The notes beneath the pieces are model-generated. The model saw only the letters and a list, made by a program, of their open reading frames with translations. It was not told the origin of the DNA and did no database searches. This document shows positions 1 through 9,367 of a DNA stretch of 64,000 bases, one piece after another. The stretch is from positions 248,001 to 312,000 of the forward strand of contig CAVWPR010000005.1 of NCBI GenBank assembly GCA_963756815.1. Direction: 5' to 3'. This DNA is from JAENVU01 sp963756815. GTDB lineage: Bacteria > Actinomycetota > Acidimicrobiia > IMCC26256 > JAENVU01. The translations under genes were made by a program, and so were the position numbers. The first letter of the stretch is position 1. Each line of letters opens with the position of its first letter.

Positions 1-737
1 TCACCGCTCGGTTCGCCCTCGGCGGGCGCGAGGAAGTGCGAGAGCCCGCCGACGTGCACGAGCGCCGGGTGCTCCCGGTGGCGCAGCGTGTGCCCGTCGA
101 GCTGGAACAGGATGTTGACGATCTTGGCGGTGTCGTAGACGAGGTAGAGGTGTCCGGCCGCCTCGAGTCGTGCCCTCGCCGCCGGGGTGAGCTCCGGACC
201 CGCGGCGCCGAAGCCGACCCCCCAGCGCCGCATCGTCTCCTCGAGCGGCCGGCGGCGGTACATCGCGAAGTGCGGGCTGCCGAGCGCGAAGCCGGTGCTG
301 TCGAAGAAGTGCCGTCCACCCACGCCGACCTGCCCGGGGGGGAGCACGTTCTCGTCGGTCCACACCTCACGCCCGGCCGTCACCGCGTCACAGGTCTCGA
401 GCTCGCGCCGGAAGTCGTCGAGGAACGGACCCTTCGCCTTGATGTCGGGATCGACGAAGCAGAACCGCTCGCCGTCGTCGCGCTCGCGGAGGACCCCGTC
501 CAGCGCGACGCCGTGTGCGACCATCACCGCCGAGACCTCCATGAAGTCCACGCGATCGCGATGGCGGTCCGCGAACGACCGCATGTCCGAGATCGACTCG
601 GCGGTGCACCCGTTCGCCACCAGCCGGTAGGTGGCGTCGCTCTGATCGACGAGACTCGCCACGAAGTACCGGAGGTGCCAGAAGGTGTTCCCGGTGACGA
701 CGACGTTGAACGTGTCCACGTGTCGCATCCACCCCAT
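1..737 (-). CDS. Glycosyltransferase-like protein, truncated by the window edge
   Basis: About 245 residues are visible and the C-terminus lies beyond the left edge. The N-terminal half has an alternating beta/alpha pattern (TFNVVVTGNTFWHLRYFV, then YRLVANGC) followed by FCFVDPDIKAKG, which resembles the acidic nucleotide-sugar/metal motif at the end of the GT-A fold. That points to a family 2-like glycosyltransferase or a related nucleotide-sugar-fold protein; the donor and acceptor cannot be read. The ATG at 737 is the first good start, and a second in-frame ATG at 728 is also possible. It is divergent from adenine deaminase, with about 190 bp between them. The overlapping plus-strand frame has the low-complexity composition of an antisense shadow. 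Confidence 0.55.
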   Translation of the reverse strand, partial: MGWMRHVDTFNVVVTGNTFWHLRYFVASLVDQSDATYRLVANGCTAESISDMRSFADRHRDRVDFMEVSAVMVAHGVALDGVLRERDDGERFCFVDPDIKAKGPFLDDFRRELETCDAVTAGREVWTDENVLPPGQVGVGGRHFFDSTGFALGSPHFAMYRRRPLEETMRRWGVGFGAAGPELTPAARARLEAAGHLYLVYDTAKIVNILFQLDGHTLRHREHPALVHVGGLSHFLAPAEGEPSG

Positions 738-926
738 CGGGTCGGTCGGCGGGCGGCCGATCTCGGTCGCCCCCGGTCGGAGGACCGGTGGGCAGCCTGA
801 ACGCGTTCCGCTCGGTCCCGCAATTCGCGCGCCGGCGCCGCGACGACGGCACCGGATGCGCGCACGCCGGCGTCGCAGCTGGTAGCCATCGACGATGCGT
901 TGGGACCACGCGCACGGTGCGACCCG

Positions 927-1932
927 GTGACCACCGAGCTCGACGTCGTCGCGCTGCCGAAGGCGGAGCTGCACCTCCACATCGAGGGGACGCTCGAGCC
1001 CGAGCTGATGTTCGAGCTCGCCGACCGCAACGGCGTGCGCCTCGCATACCCCGACGTGGACGCCGTCCGACGCGCGTACGTCTTCGAGGACCTGCAGTCG
1101 TTCCTCGACGTGTACTACGCCGGCTGCTCCGTGCTCGTGACCGCGGAGGATTTCGCGGACCTCACGCGGTCGTACCTGCTGCGCGCCGCGGCCGACGGAG
1201 TCCGCCACGCGGAGATCTTCTTCGACCCCCAGACGCACACCGATCGTGGGATCCCGCTCGAGGTGGTCGTGAGCGGCATCACGACCGCGCTCGCGGAGGG
1301 CGCGCGCGACCTGGGCGTGACGAGTCGCTTGATCCTGTGCTTCCTCCGCCACCTCAGCGCCGACGCGGCGATGGCCACGCTCGAGGCGGCGCTGGGATTT
1401 CGTGACCACATCGCCGCGGTCGGGCTCGATTCCGCAGAGCGCGGCAATCCGCCGGAGCGCTTCCGCGCCGTCTTCGACCGGGCGCGTTCGGAGGGGTTCC
1501 TGACCGTGGCGCATGCCGGCGAGGAGGGACCGGCCGACTACGTGCGTCAGGCGCTCGACCTGCTCGGTGTGCGGCGCATCGACCACGGGGTGCGCTGTCT
1601 GGAGGACCCGGACCTCGTCACCCGGCTCGTCCGCGACCAGGTCCCGCTCACGGTCTGCCCGTTGTCGAACGTCAAGCTGGCCGTCGTCCCCGATCTCGCC
1701 GCGCATCCGTTGCGGCGCATGCTCGAGCTCGGGCTCTGCGTGACCGTCAACTCCGACGACCCTGCGTACTTCGGCGGGTACGTCGCCGAGAACTACCGCG
1801 CCTGCGCGACGACGCTCGGGCTGACCGACGACCAGCTGCGCACCCTTGCGCGCAATTCCTTCGCCGCGTCGTTCCTCGACGACGCGAGCCCGTGCCCGGC
1901 ACCTCGCGGCGGTCGACACGTTCGCCTCGTGA
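927..1932 (+). CDS. Adenine deaminase (adenosine deaminase superfamily), frameshift near the 3' end
   Basis: Catalyses hydrolytic deamination of adenine to hypoxanthine in purine salvage. The metal motif LPKAELHLHIEGTLEPEL opens the protein, followed by FFDPQTHTDRGIP, the HAGEEGP motif, RIDHGVRC and VNSDDPAYFGGY. The DPQTHTDRG and SDDPAYFGGY signatures fit the bacterial/fungal adenine deaminase branch better than true adenosine deaminases. GTG 927 puts the HLH motif at the usual distance from the N-terminus. Around 1889-1892 the reading frame jumps: with one extra C removed the tail reads ASRARHLAAVDTFAS and stops at 1932, giving about 334 residues, normal for the family. Read without correction the frame runs to 2093 and overlaps the next gene. 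Confidence 0.85.
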
Positions 1933-1989
1933 GGCACACGGGCACCACCGCCAACGCTGGGTCCGGGACGGGGGCGGCGCGGGCACGGG

Positions 1990-2002
1990 TAGCGTGCTTC
2001 GA
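1990..2002 (+). promoter_or_regulatory. Putative -10 element for a leaderless transcript
   Basis: TAGCGT at 1990-1995 ends 7 nt before the ATG at 2002 of the lipoprotein gene. This is the spacing expected if transcription starts on the start codon. The same geometry recurs upstream of several other genes in this window. Confidence 0.4.
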
Positions 2003-2973
2003 TGTCGAGGCGTCGTGCTGCCGGCGTGACCACCGCGTGCGTCGCGCTCGTCATCGTCGCCGCCGGATGTGCCGGGAGCTCCCACCGCTCTGAACGCGGC
2101 CCCGAACCGGCCTCGGCCGCGGCTCGACCGCCGACCGAGGTCCTCGGGAGCCGCGCGGCGCGCCCGACCATCGCCGTCACGCCCTACGAGCGCCAGGCGT
2201 TCCTCGAGCTGGCGATGGAGCCCGCGGTCACCACCGACCGCCGCCGGCCGGTGCTCGAGCGGTGGACGAACGATCCCACCGTGGCGGTCGTCGGCGCGCC
2301 GACGGCGGAGGACCTGCGGCAGGTCGCGTCGTCGGCACTGCGCTGGAGCCTCGTCACGGGTCGCCCGATCACCGTCACGTCCGGCCGGGCCGCGGTCTCG
2401 ATCCACTTCGTGCCGCGCAGTGAGTTCGCGTCCGTCCTCGGTGTCGACCACGTGGACCCCGGCGCGGTCGGCCTCACGCGCGTGTCCTTCGCGCCGGGCC
2501 ACCGCGGCGACATCACCGGCGGCATCGTGGTCGTGGCCTCCGACGACGCCCAGGTGACGCGCAACCGAACGATCGCCCACGAGTTGGGCCACGTCATGGG
2601 GCTCCAGCACTCCACGTGCGCGTCGAGCCTCATGGACGGGTCCTCGGACGGCGAGCGGTCGGTGCGGTGGACCCCGAGCGCACTCGACATCCGGGTGGGT
2701 GCGCTCCTCTACGACCCGCGCCTGGCCCCCGGACTCGGCCGGAACGCGGTGACGGCGATCCTCACGCCGAGCGCGACCGAAGGGGCCACGTGCGGGCCGG
2801 TCGACCTCGAGCTCATCCGGGCCGCGGGCACCGGTCGGCACTACTTCTGCGTCCGGTCGCTCGCGCGGGTCCGGCCCTGCACGAGCAACGTGGGCACGGA
2901 GCCGACGCTGCCCCTGGTGAACCCCGACGCCTGGACCGACGGCGCCACCCTGACCGCCGGCCCGCGCCGTTGA
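2002..2973 (+). CDS. Lipoprotein with matrixin-like (metzincin) zinc protease domain
   Basis: Predicted exported lipoprotein of 323 residues. A hydrophobic N-terminal signal ends in the lipobox VAAGC (about residues 19-23), so the mature protein should be lipid-anchored outside the membrane. The middle carries HELGHVMGLQHSTCASSLMDG-type zinc-binding sequence, that is HExxHxxGxxH followed by a Met-turn-like SLMD, the hallmark of metzincins such as matrixins; the Glu would be the general base. The C-terminal roughly 90 residues contain four cysteines and no recognised domain. The substrate is unknown. The ATG is preceded by a -10 box at leaderless spacing. The protease-fold assignment is strong; in vivo activity is inferred from intact motif residues. 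Confidence 0.75.
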   Translation: MSRRRAAGVTTACVALVIVAAGCAGSSHRSERGPEPASAAARPPTEVLGSRAARPTIAVTPYERQAFLELAMEPAVTTDRRRPVLERWTNDPTVAVVGAPTAEDLRQVASSALRWSLVTGRPITVTSGRAAVSIHFVPRSEFASVLGVDHVDPGAVGLTRVSFAPGHRGDITGGIVVVASDDAQVTRNRTIAHELGHVMGLQHSTCASSLMDGSSDGERSVRWTPSALDIRVGALLYDPRLAPGLGRNAVTAILTPSATEGATCGPVDLELIRAAGTGRHYFCVRSLARVRPCTSNVGTEPTLPLVNPDAWTDGATLTAGPRR

Positions 2974-3024
2974 GCGGCGGGCGCGGGCGCGTTCCCGGCC
3001 CGTATTCCAGCGGTTCCTGAGTTT

Positions 3025-3048
3025 CCCCTACGGCTATAGGGGTATTAT
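3025..3048 (+). promoter_or_regulatory. Putative SUF operator (CCCCTA-N6-TAGGGG) abutting a -10 box
   Basis: A perfect inverted repeat, CCCCTA (3025-3030), CGGCTA, TAGGGG (3037-3042), is followed directly by TATTAT (3043-3048), a near-consensus -10. The 18 bases TTTCCCCTACGGCTATAG match TTTCCACTACGGAGATAG upstream of sufB with three differences, and both copies preserve a CTA-N6-TAG dyad. A shared Fe-S-responsive regulator (Rrf2 or SufR type) is an inference; no such regulator gene is in the window. The -10 is so close to ATG 3050 that a leaderless start at GTG 3059 is possible. Confidence 0.55.
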
Positions 3049-3049
3049 C

Positions 3050-3823
3050 ATGGACGCCGTGACCACCACCGCCGAGCCCGCGCTCGAGATCGTCGACCTC
3101 CACGTGGAGGCCGACGGCCATCCCATCCTCCGGGGCCTCGACCTGGCCGCCGGCGCGGGCGAGGTCCACGCCCTCATGGGTCCGAACGGATCCGGCAAGT
3201 CGACCCTGGCCAACACCCTCCTCGGGAACCCCGCCTACGTCGTCACCCGCGGCTGCATCCGCTTCCTGGGTGAGGACATCACCCGCCTGGCCACCGACGC
3301 CCGGGCCGCGCGTGGCCTGTTCCTCGGGTTCCAACACCCGGAGGCCATCTCCGGCGTCAGCGTCCTCAACTTCCTCCGGCAGGCGCTCGCGGTCCGCAAG
3401 GGGATCTCGGACCTCTCCGTGCTCGAGGTCCGGATGGACCTCATGAAGTGGATGGACCGGCTCGGCATGGATGACGCCTTCACGAAGCGTTACCTGAACG
3501 AGGGCTTCTCGGGCGGCGAGCGCAAGCGCAACGAGATCCTGCAGATGGCGATGATGGAACCGGAGTTCGCCGTGCTCGACGAGACCGATTCCGGGCTCGA
3601 CATCGACGCGCTGCACGCCGTCGCCGACGGCATCAACGTCGTGCGCGAGGCGCGGCCCGAGATGGGGATCCTGCTCATCACGCACTACCAGCGGATCCTG
3701 CAGCACCTCACGCCCGACGTCGTCCACATCCTGCTCGACGGACGCATCGTGCAGTCGGGCGGGGTCGAGCTCGCCGCCCGCCTCGAGCGCGACGGCTTCG
3801 ACGGCTTCCGGGACGCGGCATGA
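3050..3823 (+). CDS. sufC: SufC-like Fe-S assembly ATPase, copy 1
   Basis: ABC-type ATPase of the SUF scaffold complex, 257 residues. It has Walker A GPNGSGKST, Q-loop GFQHPEAISG, signature FSGGERKR, Walker B FAVLDETDSGLD and switch His in LLITHY. The SufC-specific ETDSGLD block separates it from transport ABC proteins. It leads a plus-strand operon sufC1-sufS-sufU: the stop overlaps the sufS start as ATGA. It is about 4 kb from, and on the opposite strand to, a second sufC that sits with sufB and sufD. Its N-terminus is longer than the second copy; GTG 3059 is an alternative start that would match the -10 box. Confidence 0.9.
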   Translation: MDAVTTTAEPALEIVDLHVEADGHPILRGLDLAAGAGEVHALMGPNGSGKSTLANTLLGNPAYVVTRGCIRFLGEDITRLATDARAARGLFLGFQHPEAISGVSVLNFLRQALAVRKGISDLSVLEVRMDLMKWMDRLGMDDAFTKRYLNEGFSGGERKRNEILQMAMMEPEFAVLDETDSGLDIDALHAVADGINVVREARPEMGILLITHYQRILQHLTPDVVHILLDGRIVQSGGVELAARLERDGFDGFRDAA

Positions 3824-5071
3824 AGCCCGGCGACGCGCCGCTCGCGCTCGGTGCCGACCGTCGCGCCGACTTCCCGCTGCTGCAGCGCGAGCAGGGCGGC
3901 CACCGCCTCGTCTACCTCGACAGCGCGTCCAGCGCCCAGAAGCCGCGATCGGTGATGTGCGCCATGGACGACCTGATGGAGCACTCCTACGCCAACGTCC
4001 ATCGCGGCGTCTACGCCATCGCCGAGGAGACCACGGCCCGGTTCGAGGGCTCGCGCCGGTCCGTGGCGCGCTTCATCGGCGCGCGTGAGTCGGCCGAGCT
4101 CGTGTTCACCCGCAACGCGACCGAGGCCATCAACCTCGTCGCCCACTCCTGGGCGCGGGCCAACCTGGCAGGCCGGCGACGTCATCGTGCTCAGCGAGAT
4201 GGAGCACCACGCCAACATCATCCCGTGGCACATGCTGGCGGCCGAGCGGGGCGTGGAGCTCCGGTGGATCCCACTCACCGCCGACCACCGGCTCGACCTG
4301 GAGCACCTCGACGCGCTCCTGGTGGGTGCCAAGCTGCTGGCGATCACCGCGATGTCGAACGTGCTCGGCACCGTCAACGACATCCCCCCGCTCGTGGCCG
4401 CGGCACGCGCCGCCGGTGCGCACGTGCTCGTCGACGCATCACAGGCCGCGCCTCACCTCGCGATCGACGTGCAGCGCTGGGACGCCGACTTCGTCGCGAT
4501 CACCGCGCACAAGATGCTCGGCCCCTCGGGCATCGGCGCGCTCTGGGCCCGACGCGAGCTCCTGGAGGCGATGCCGCCGTTCCTCGGTGGCGGCGAGATG
4601 ATCCGCGACGTGACCAAGGTCGGCTTCACGACCAACGACGTCCCGTGGAAGTTCGAGGCGGGCACGCCGGCGATCACCGAGGCGATCGGATGGGGTGCCG
4701 CGGTCGAGTACCTCGAAGCCATCGGCATGGACGCGATCCACGACCACGAGACCCGGCTCACCCAGTACGCCCTCGCGGCGCTCGCCGACCGCTTCGGCGA
4801 CCGCCTCACGATCTACGGACCGCCGACGACCGAGGGACGCGGGGGCGTCCTGTCGTTCCTGTTCCCCGACATCCACGCCCACGACGTCTCCCAGGTGCTC
4901 GACGAGGAGGCCGTGTGCGTCCGGGCCGGGCACCACTGCGCCAAGCCGCTGATGCGCGTGCTGGGGATCCCCGCCACCAGCCGGGCGTCGCTGTACCTCT
5001 ACAACGACACCGACGACGTCGACGCCCTCGTCGCGGCCCTGGTCAAGGCCGAGCAGTTCTTCAGCTTCTGA
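3820..5071 (+). CDS. sufS: SufS cysteine desulfurase, interrupted by one extra base
   Basis: PLP-dependent desulfurase that mobilises sulfur from cysteine for Fe-S cluster assembly. The N-terminus has the class V aminotransferase block YLDSASSAQKP and later TRNATEAINLVAHSW. The second part carries the PLP lysine in AITAHKMLGPSG and the active-site Cys loop RAGHHCAKPLM typical of SufS (group II). The frame changes near 4168: deleting one G restores ANLQAGDVIVLSEMEHHAN, giving about 416 residues, the family norm. Left uncorrected, the 5' frame runs on through sufU to 5580 and would look like a 586-residue fusion; that fusion is an artefact of the shift. ATGA overlap with sufC1 and sufU 23 bp downstream indicate one operon. 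Confidence 0.88.
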
Positions 5072-5094
5072 GCCCACGTAGGATCGACATCGCC

Positions 5095-5580
5095 ATGGCC
5101 GGACTCGAAGACCTCTACCGGGAGATCATCCTCGACCACTACCGCGCGCCGCGGAACCGCGGCGAGCTCCCGGTGCCGCCCGCGCACCGCGTCGAGGGGT
5201 TCAACCCGCTCTGCGGCGACGAGGTCGTCCTCTACCTCGAGGTCACCGACGGCGTGATCACCGACGTGAAGATCGAGGGGCAGGGCTGCTCGATCAGTCA
5301 GGCGTCGACCTCGATGATGAGCGCGGCGGTCAAGGGCAAGTCGGTCGCCGACGCCCGCACGCTGACCCGGGCGTTCAAGGCCCTCATGAGCATCCACGAG
5401 TCGAAGATCGGCGGCGACGGCGAGGCCGACGAGGTCGACACCGCCGCCGACGAGCTCGCCGGGGTCCGCCTCGGTGACCTGGAGGCACTCCAGGGCGTCG
5501 TGAAATTCCCGGTGCGCATCAAGTGCGCAACCCTCGCCTGGAACACGCTCACGCAAGGCCTCGACGAGGTCGGTTCGTAG
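5095..5580 (+). CDS. sufU: SufU, Zn-dependent sulfur transfer protein
   Basis: 161-residue IscU-fold protein. In Gram-positive SUF systems it accepts persulfide sulfur from SufS and passes it to the SufBCD scaffold. The three expected cysteines are in GFNPLCGDEV, GQGCSIS and RIKCATLAW, with the Asp after the first Cys as a zinc ligand. The insert between the second and third Cys, which distinguishes SufU from IscU, is present. ATG 5095 gives the canonical N-terminus GLEDLYREIILDHYRAPRN. It closes the sufC1-sufS-sufU operon. Confidence 0.9.
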   Translation: MAGLEDLYREIILDHYRAPRNRGELPVPPAHRVEGFNPLCGDEVVLYLEVTDGVITDVKIEGQGCSISQASTSMMSAAVKGKSVADARTLTRAFKALMSIHESKIGGDGEADEVDTAADELAGVRLGDLEALQGVVKFPVRIKCATLAWNTLTQGLDEVGS

Positions 5581-5687
5581 TCCGAATGAGCCATCCGCCA
5601 CGAAATGCGGAGGACTTCGGCGAACTTGACCATGTTGGGGAGTCCGGGCCGGTTACGCTCGGGACTCCGAACCCCGAAGGGAGCGGC

Positions 5688-5882
5688 ATGACCGAGCAGA
5701 CGACCGTGGCACCCGACTTGGTGGCAGCGATCGACGAGGCCCTCGAGCGTTTCGGCGCGCGAGATCTCGTGTCCGGCTCCGAGGTCGTCGACTTCCTCCT
5801 CGACCTCCGCCTGACGGTGGTCAACAGCTCGGATCGTGCGCTGGCGCAACTCCTCGAGGAAGAGCGCCAGCCCACCGCCTGA
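5688..5882 (+). CDS. Small acidic helical protein of unknown function
   Basis: 64 residues, start ATG 5688 preceded by a good ribosome-binding site (GAAGGGAG, 5677-5684). The sequence is rich in Leu, Glu and Asp with no Cys, signal peptide or membrane segment; DLVAAIDEALERF and VVDFLLDLRL look like two amphipathic helices. It lies about 100 bp after sufU and ahead of the L,D-transpeptidase in the same direction. I recognise no family. The ribosome-binding site and codon-like composition support it as real. Confidence 0.5.
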   Translation: MTEQTTVAPDLVAAIDEALERFGARDLVSGSEVVDFLLDLRLTVVNSSDRALAQLLEEERQPTA

Positions 5883-5940
5883 TTGGTGCACCGAACCCCT
5901 CCCACCGGCCGATAGCGTGGTCGGTTCGCCAGGGAGATCG

Positions 5941-6902
5941 ATGACCACCAACTCGCCCGAAGTCCCCCCGAACCCGAGCCGCCGCGCGGCGTCGCGCGCG
6001 CCGTGCGCCGCTCTCGAACGGCACGAAGGCCCTGGCCATCGCGTGCGCGGTCGTGCTCGGTGCCGGGCTGGCCGTGGCGATCGGTGCGGCTCGCCGGACG
6101 CGCCCAGGGATCGGACGCCAGCGCGGCACCGGTGCGCCGGGTGGTCAAGGCCTCGACGACCACGACGACCGCGCCCCCGCCCACGACGACCACCACGCTC
6201 CCGTCGTTGCGCCAGCCCTCGCCGTGGACGTTGCCGGCCTTCAGCGGCACGCTCGGACCCGGCTCCGATCCCGACCTCGTGCGCGCGTACCAGCACCGCC
6301 TCGTCGACCTGCGCTTCGATCCGGGCCCGGAGGACGGGAACTACGGCCAGGCGACGGTGTACGCGGTGCAGACCGTCCAGAAGATCTACGGCTTCCCCGT
6401 CACCGGTCGACTCGGCGCCCAGGAGGCGATCGCGCTCGCGGCGTTCCAGTACCCGGCGCCGCTGCAGCCGAACGGCGAGGGCAACCGCACCGAGATCGAC
6501 GTGACCAAGCAGGTCCTGACGCTCTACGAGAACTACCAGCCCCGGCTCGTCACGACGACGTCCACCGGATCGGGCGAGCACTACTGCTACAACTCGCCCC
6601 GGGTGAACCCGACCCGCCACATCTGCGAGGTCGCGACGACGCCGTCGGGGCGATTCACCTACACGCGGTGGGTCAAGGGCTGGGACAAGTCACCACTCGG
6701 TCAGCTGTTCCAGCCGTACTACTTCAACGGCGGCATCGCGGTGCACGGCTACCCGACCGTCCCGACGACGGCCGCGTCGCACGGTTGCGCCCGGATCCCG
6801 ATGCACATCGCCGACTACTACCCGTTGCTCGTGAAGGTCGGCGATCCGGTGTACGTCTTCGGCGGTCAGCCGGCGCACATCCTCTCCAGCACCCCGATCT
6901 GA
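5941..6902 (+). CDS. L,D-transpeptidase (YkuD) with peptidoglycan-binding domain; N-terminus shows two frameshifts
   Basis: Exported cell-wall enzyme forming 3-3 cross-links or anchoring proteins to peptidoglycan. The catalytic signature HGYPTVPTTAASHGCAR, near residue 260, contains the nucleophilic Cys. A PG_binding_1-like domain (VRAYQHRLVDLRF to AVQTVQKIYGFPV) precedes it, after a Thr/Pro linker (STTTTTAPPPTTTTT). The best start is ATG 5941 with AGGGAG just upstream. The export segment ALAIACAVVLGAGLAVAIGA lies in a second frame and the rest in a third, so two single-base insertions (one before about 6010, one near 6090-6110) are needed to read one protein of about 319 residues. It is convergent with sufC2, six bases apart. 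Confidence 0.82.
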
Positions 6903-6908
6903 CGCCGC

Positions 6909-7703
6909 TCAGAATCCGGGGTCGGCGAACGGATCCTCGTCGCGCTCGACCGACACCGTGACCGGCTCGGGCGTCTCGATCCCCAGACGCGTGACCAGCC
7001 CGTCGTAGCCCGCCTCTTCGAGGAGGTCGGCCAGCTCCGGGCCGCCCGACGTCACGATCCGGCCGCCCATGAAGACGTGCACCCGGTCGGGACGCAGCTC
7101 GGTGAGCAGCCGGGCGTAGTGGGTGATCGCGAGCACACCCAGATCGTCGTCGTGCGTCATCGCCTCGATGCGACGGGCGACGGCGCGCAGCGCGTCGACG
7201 TCCAGGCCGGAGTCGATCTCGTCGAGCACCGCGAACTTCGGCCGGAGCACCGCGAGCTGCAGGGTCTCGGCGCGCTTCTGCTCACCACCGGAGAACTCGA
7301 CGTTCACCCCGCGCGTGAGGAACTCGTCCCGCACCGACAGTCGCGCCGCTTCGTCGGCGATGCGCCCGGTCGCGACGGAGTCGCCGTCGGTCGCCGCGGT
7401 CACCAGCTCGAGCACGCGGACGCCGGCGACCTCCACCGGGTACTGGTGGGTGAGGAACAGCCCGAGCCGCGCCCGCTCCCACGTGGGGCGACCGAGCAGC
7501 TCCTCGCCGTCGATCGTCACGGATCCCTCGGTGACCGTGTAGTCGTCGCGCCCCATCAGCACGTGGGACAACGTCGACTTGCCCGAGCCGTTCGGCCCCA
7601 TCAACGCATGGACCTCACCCGACGAGACCTCGAGGTCGACCCCGCGCAGGATCTCGACCCCGGCGACGGACGCATGGAGGTTGCGGATCGACAGCGTGCT
7701 CAT
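6909..7703 (-). CDS. sufC: SufC Fe-S assembly ATPase, copy 2 (sufBD operon)
   Basis: 264-residue SufC with Walker A GPNGSGKST, Q-loop LTHQYPVEVAG, signature FSGGEQKR, Walker B FAVLDEIDSGLD and switch His in LAITHY. It is the last gene of the leftward operon sufB-sufD-Rieske-sufC2, starting 7 bp after the Rieske gene, and is the natural partner of that SufB and SufD. It carries a 20-residue acidic C-terminal tail absent from copy 1. Two SufC paralogues on opposite strands of a single locus are unusual; which one forms the working SufBCD complex cannot be decided from sequence. Confidence 0.92.
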   Translation of the reverse strand: MSTLSIRNLHASVAGVEILRGVDLEVSSGEVHALMGPNGSGKSTLSHVLMGRDDYTVTEGSVTIDGEELLGRPTWERARLGLFLTHQYPVEVAGVRVLELVTAATDGDSVATGRIADEAARLSVRDEFLTRGVNVEFSGGEQKRAETLQLAVLRPKFAVLDEIDSGLDVDALRAVARRIEAMTHDDDLGVLAITHYARLLTELRPDRVHVFMGGRIVTSGGPELADLLEEAGYDGLVTRLGIETPEPVTVSVERDEDPFADPGF

Positions 7704-7710
7704 GCGGGCC

Positions 7711-8022
7711 TCACAGGGTCACCAGGACGTCGTCGCCCTCGGCGCGGACCGCGTAGACCGGCACCGGCTGCGTGGCCGGCAGGGTCTGCGGCTCGCCGGT
7801 CGACAGCGAGAACGTCGAGCCGTGCTTCGGGCACTCGATCTCGCGCTCGTCGGGCCAGACGTCTCCCTCGGACAGGGAGTAGTCGGCGTGCGAGCACTCG
7901 TCGCCGATCACGTACCAGTCGTCGCCGAGGTGCACCACGCAGAGGCGGCGGCCGTCGACGTCGAAGCGTCGCGCCGTTCCCGGCGCGACGTCGGCGGTGC
8001 CGCACACCCGAACCGCCGTCAC
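7711..8022 (-). CDS. Rieske-type [2Fe-2S] ferredoxin
   Basis: 103-residue soluble Rieske protein. The cluster ligands are CSHADYSL and CPKHGSTF (CxH and CxxH); the absence of the disulfide cysteines marks it as the ferredoxin/NirD-like type and not the bc1 type. Its start overlaps the sufD stop (ATGA), so it is translationally coupled into the SUF operon. A Rieske ferredoxin in a suf operon could supply electrons for cluster assembly or be a favoured client; that role is inference from context. Confidence 0.88.
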   Translation of the reverse strand: MTAVRVCGTADVAPGTARRFDVDGRRLCVVHLGDDWYVIGDECSHADYSLSEGDVWPDEREIECPKHGSTFSLSTGEPQTLPATQPVPVYAVRAEGDDVLVTL

Positions 8023-9323
8023 CGGTCGCGTCCGTGGAGGTGGCCGACCTTCTCGTGCACGGCGCGTCGCAGTGGCGTCGCGAGCGCGGGGACCGGGAGC
8101 CGGGCGAACACGTCCTCGAAGAACCCGAGCACGATGAGTCGCTCGGCGTCCTCGGGGCGCACGCCACGCGTCTCGAGGTAGTAGCGCTGGTCGTCGTCGA
8201 TCGGTCCGACGGTCGAGGCGTGCGAGCAGCGCACGTCGTCGGCCTCGATCTCGAGGTTCGGGATCGACTCCGCCCCGGCCCCCTCGCTGAGCACGAGGTT
8301 CCGGTTGGACTGTGTGGCCTCGACCTTCTGGGCGTCGGGTCGGATGCGGATGAGACCGCTGTAGACCGAGCGGGCGGTGTCCTCGACCGCACCCTTGAAC
8401 AGCAGGTCGCTCCGCGTGCGCGGCGCGACGTGGTCCTGGAACGTCCGGAAGTCGTGCATCTGCGAGCCGTCCCCGAAGTAGACGGCGAGCAGGTCGCTCT
8501 CGGACCCCGGACCGTCGAGCCGGGTCTCGGTGCGCAGACGGGCGTAGTCACCGCCCAGGGCGACCGCCGACGCCGACACGGTCGCGTCGCGACCGAGATG
8601 GGCCCGCTGGAGCGCGATCGACCACGTGGCGCTGCCGTACTCCTGCACGTCGACGTGACGGACGTGCGCACCGTCGCCGACGGACAGCTCCACGACGCTG
8701 TCGACGAGATGGGTGGTGCGGGCCGGCGAGGCGTGGCGCTCGAGGATCGTGACCTCGCTCGCCTCCTCGGCGACCACGAGCGTGTGCGGGAACGACGCCA
8801 GGCCCTCGCCGTCGGCCCAGTGCAGGACGACGATCGGCCGTTCGATGGCGACGCCCTTCGGCACGTGGACGAACGCACCGCCGGCGAGGAAGGCGTCGTG
8901 GAGCACGGTGAACGCGTCGGGCGATGCGTCGGAGACGGCGCCGAGCCACGGCTCGACCAGGGCCGGGTCGCAGGTCGCGATGCCGCACACGGTGACGCCA
9001 CGCGCCTCGAGCGCGGGATCCACCTCGTGATGGACGACGCGTCCGTCACGTACGACAACGAGCGCGGCGTGCTCGCCGAGCTCCGCACCGAAGGGACCGC
9101 CACCCGGGACCGGCTCCGATTCCGGCGCGCCGAGCTCCTCGGCGGTGAGCGGCCGGAAGCGCTCGAGGTCGAGCTGGTTCACGCGCGAGTACCGCCAGAT
9201 CTCCTCGGCGTCGGTCGGCCAGGACAGGCCCTCGAGCTCCGCGGCCGCGCGCCGGCGGCGCTGCGCGAGCCAGTCGGGACCGCCGAGCGCGGCCGCGGCA
9301 TCAGGAGTGAAGGCGTGGGTCAT
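8019..9323 (-). CDS. sufD: SufD, Fe-S assembly scaffold component
   Basis: 434-residue SufB/SufD-superfamily protein forming the right-handed beta-helix partner of SufB in SufBC2D. Recognisable blocks are FVHVPKGV, HTLVVAEEASEVTILERHAS, YFGDGSQMHDFRTFQDHVAP and the C-terminal CSHASTVGPIDDDQRYYLETRG, the usual SufD counterpart of the SufB core. ATG 9323 gives a normal N-terminus. It follows sufB after about 160 bp that hold a 68-bp tandem duplication, and overlaps the Rieske gene by 4 bp. Confidence 0.9.
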   Translation of the reverse strand: MTHAFTPDAAAALGGPDWLAQRRRRAAAELEGLSWPTDAEEIWRYSRVNQLDLERFRPLTAEELGAPESEPVPGGGPFGAELGEHAALVVVRDGRVVHHEVDPALEARGVTVCGIATCDPALVEPWLGAVSDASPDAFTVLHDAFLAGGAFVHVPKGVAIERPIVVLHWADGEGLASFPHTLVVAEEASEVTILERHASPARTTHLVDSVVELSVGDGAHVRHVDVQEYGSATWSIALQRAHLGRDATVSASAVALGGDYARLRTETRLDGPGSESDLLAVYFGDGSQMHDFRTFQDHVAPRTRSDLLFKGAVEDTARSVYSGLIRIRPDAQKVEATQSNRNLVLSEGAGAESIPNLEIEADDVRCSHASTVGPIDDDQRYYLETRGVRPEDAERLIVLGFFEDVFARLPVPALATPLRRAVHEKVGHLHGRDR

Positions 9324-9367
9324 CTGCAGGTCGTGCGCGGAACGCGGTCAGCCGACCGCGCCCTCGA

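Noticed and set aside
3820..5580. A 586-residue sufS-sufU fusion
   Set aside because: After about 4168 this frame is low-complexity Arg/Pro sequence, while true SufS sequence continues in the next frame; sufU has its own ATG. The fusion is created by one extra base.
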